Positions 4,966 to 6,387 of a stretch of 6,387 nt of DNA are shown in pieces; position 1 is the stretch's first letter; each line of letters begins with the position of its first letter. A model generated the notes under the pieces. The model ran no database searches. It was not told the origin of the DNA and was given only the letters and a program-made list of their open reading frames with translations. The position numbers and the translations under genes are program-made. Source of the DNA: Akkermansia muciniphila (GTDB lineage: Bacteria; Verrucomicrobiota; Verrucomicrobiia; Limisphaerales; SXTU01); the NCBI GenBank assembly GCA_945872195.1, contig CAMBZO010000161.1:1-6387 (forward strand), in the 5' to 3' direction.

Positions 4966-6387
4966 ATGAAAAGCACCGCCTGCAACTCCCGCCGCCACTT
5001 CGTGGCGCAGTCCGGCTTTGGCCTCGGCTCCGTCGCGCTCGCGTGCCTCCTGAAGCAGGACAATCTGCTCGCCAGCCCGCCCAAGCCCGACCTCGACCCG
5101 AAGAGCTTCGACCTGCTGCCCAAGCGCCCGCACTTCGAGCCGCGTGCGAAGGCGATGATTTCCATGTTCATGCAGGGCGGGCCGAGCCACATGGATTTGT
5201 TCGACCCCAAGCCCGCGCTCGACAAGCTGGACGGCCAGAAGTTCCCCGGCGAAATCAAGTTCGACAACGCCGCGCAGGCCAGCCCCAAAGTGCTCGCCAG
5301 CCCGTGGAAGTTCCAGAAGCACGGCCAGTGCGGCATGGATGTCAGCGAGCTGCTCCCGCACTTCGCGGGCATCGTGGACGACGTGTGCCTGCTGCGCGGG
5401 ATGCACACGGGCGTGAACAACCACGGCCAGTCCATCTACGCGCTGCAAAACGGCCGCGTGCTCGGCGGTCGCCCCACGCTCGGGAGCTGGCTCACCTACG
5501 CGCTCGGTTCGGAGACGAGCAATCTGCCCGCGTTCGTGGCGCTCACGGACCCGCGCGGCCTGCCCGTGTTGGGCGTGGCGAACTGGGAGAACGGCTGGCT
5601 GCCCTCGCTCTTCCAAGGCACCGCCGTCCGCTCGAAGGAGCCGCGCATCCCGAACCTCGACCCGCCGCCGCACCTGCGCGGCCCGGCGCAGGAGAACTAC
5701 CTTTCGTTCCTCGACAAGCTGAACCGCGACCATCTCCGCGAGCATCCGGGCGAGACGGATTTGCAGGCGCGCATCGCCAGCTACGAGCTGGCCGCGAAGA
5801 TGCAGACCGCCGCGAAGGAGGCCATGGACATCACTGGCGAGAGCGCGGCGACGAAGCGGCTCTACGGCATTGATGTGCCGGCCACGGCGGAGTTCGGCAC
5901 ACGCTGCCTCATCGCGCGGCGGCTCGTGGAGCGCGGCGTGCGCTTCGTGCAGCTCTACACGGGGAACCAGACTTGGGACCACCACGGCAGCATCCGCACC
6001 GGTCTGCCGGCGGCGTGCAAATACGTGGACAAAGGCTCCGCTGGCCTCGTCACCGACCTCAAGGCGCGCGGGTTGCTCGACTCCACGGTCGTCCACTGGG
6101 GCGGCGAGATGGGGCGCTTGCCGACGATTCAAAACGACGTGGGGCCGGCGAAGGTGGGCCGCGATCACAACACCTACGGCTTCTCAATGTGGGTGGCTGG
6201 CGGCGGCTTCAAGCAGGGCTTCACCTACGGCGAGACCGACGAGTTCGGCCATCACGCGGTGAAGGACATCGTGAACCACTACGACTACCACGCCACGCTC
6301 CTGCACCTCTTCGGCCTCGACTACCAGCAAGTCGTCTTCAAGCGCAACGGGACGGAGATGTCCCTCGTGGACGGGCAGAACGCGCGG
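4966..6387 (+). CDS. DUF1501 protein, Tat-exported, 3' end cut by the window
   Basis: 474 residues are visible and the frame is still open at the right edge. The last residues (FKRNGTEMSLVDGQNAR) correspond to the usual final motif, so probably only a short tail is missing. DUF1501 belongs to the alkaline phosphatase/sulfatase-like fold group. The N-terminus MKSTACNSRRHFVAQSGFGL has a twin-arginine signal (S8-R9-R10-H11-F12-V13) before a hydrophobic stretch, implying folded export. Family motifs in order: MQGGPSHMDLFDPKP (69-83), LLRGMHTGVNNHGQS (142-156), TWDHHG (336-341), VVHWGGEMGR (375-384) and GRDHNTYGFSMWVAGGG (398-414). The His and Asp residues there are likely metal ligands by analogy. 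The activity is unproven; an exported hydrolase working with the DUF1549/DUF1553 partner is inferred from the usual gene pairing. The ATG 4966 start is chosen because the Tat motif follows at once; GTG 4921 would add 15 residues. No Shine-Dalgarno is seen near 4966. Confidence 0.92.
   Translation, partial: MKSTACNSRRHFVAQSGFGLGSVALACLLKQDNLLASPPKPDLDPKSFDLLPKRPHFEPRAKAMISMFMQGGPSHMDLFDPKPALDKLDGQKFPGEIKFDNAAQASPKVLASPWKFQKHGQCGMDVSELLPHFAGIVDDVCLLRGMHTGVNNHGQSIYALQNGRVLGGRPTLGSWLTYALGSETSNLPAFVALTDPRGLPVLGVANWENGWLPSLFQGTAVRSKEPRIPNLDPPPHLRGPAQENYLSFLDKLNRDHLREHPGETDLQARIASYELAAKMQTAAKEAMDITGESAATKRLYGIDVPATAEFGTRCLIARRLVERGVRFVQLYTGNQTWDHHGSIRTGLPAACKYVDKGSAGLVTDLKARGLLDSTVVHWGGEMGRLPTIQNDVGPAKVGRDHNTYGFSMWVAGGGFKQGFTYGETDEFGHHAVKDIVNHYDYHATLLHLFGLDYQQVVFKRNGTEMSLVDGQNAR

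Noticed and set aside
4455..5873. 472-codon open frame on the plus strand
   Set aside because: It crosses the antisense of pseudopilin 2 and the wrong frame of DUF1501; its composition is Arg/Ala/Pro-rich with no motif.
4783..6168. 461-codon open frame on the minus strand
   Set aside because: It is opposite DUF1501 and runs into pseudopilin 2; it has no recognisable domain, and the plus strand carries clear DUF1501 motifs.

Overview
The window looks like chromosomal DNA from the Planctomycetes-Verrucomicrobia (PVC) group, most likely a verrucomicrobial bacterium. Three things point there. (1) A large secreted protein with a PSCyt1-type cytochrome domain plus DUF1549 and DUF1553, and a DUF1501 protein on the same strand, form a pair that is abundant in these phyla. 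(2) There are two pseudopilin-like proteins with the [20 protein letters not shown] start and the H-X9-DG motif. (3) The DNA is GC-rich with strong third-position GC in the large genes. Genus cannot be told from sequence alone.

Layout, left to right. Positions 39-2738 (+) hold the cytochrome/DUF1549/DUF1553 protein. Its reading frame is open to the left edge, so the start is uncertain. Two tracts of 7-bp tandem repeats (522-556 and 2024-2065, consensus ATTCNNN/ATTCCGA) lie inside this gene in frame, both at linker-like positions. About 2793-3632 (+) is pseudopilin 1, preceded by a perfect 9-bp dyad at 2785-2805. Directly after its stop lies a short remnant (about 3634-3780) of the 3' end of a second DUF1553 gene. 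On the minus strand, 4104-4838 is pseudopilin 2, followed 10 bases later by a 100-residue exported, possibly lipid-anchored protein (3791-4093) whose Shine-Dalgarno sequence overlaps the pseudopilin stop codon. A divergent gap (4839-4965) leads to the DUF1501 gene (4966 to the right edge, +), which has a twin-arginine signal and is cut by the window end only shortly before its expected C-terminus.

How the parts may relate: the cytochrome/DUF1553 and DUF1501 proteins are normally close neighbours, exported, and thought to act together outside the cytoplasm in a process that is not well defined. Here they are separated by about 2.2 kb containing the two pseudopilins, the small exported protein and the DUF1553 remnant. 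The simplest reading is that this middle block was inserted into, or rearranged within, an ancestral pair. The remnant differs from the intact gene almost only at synonymous positions, so it comes from a diverged functional relative and not from a recent local duplication. No RNA gene, CRISPR array, transposase or convincing terminator was seen.
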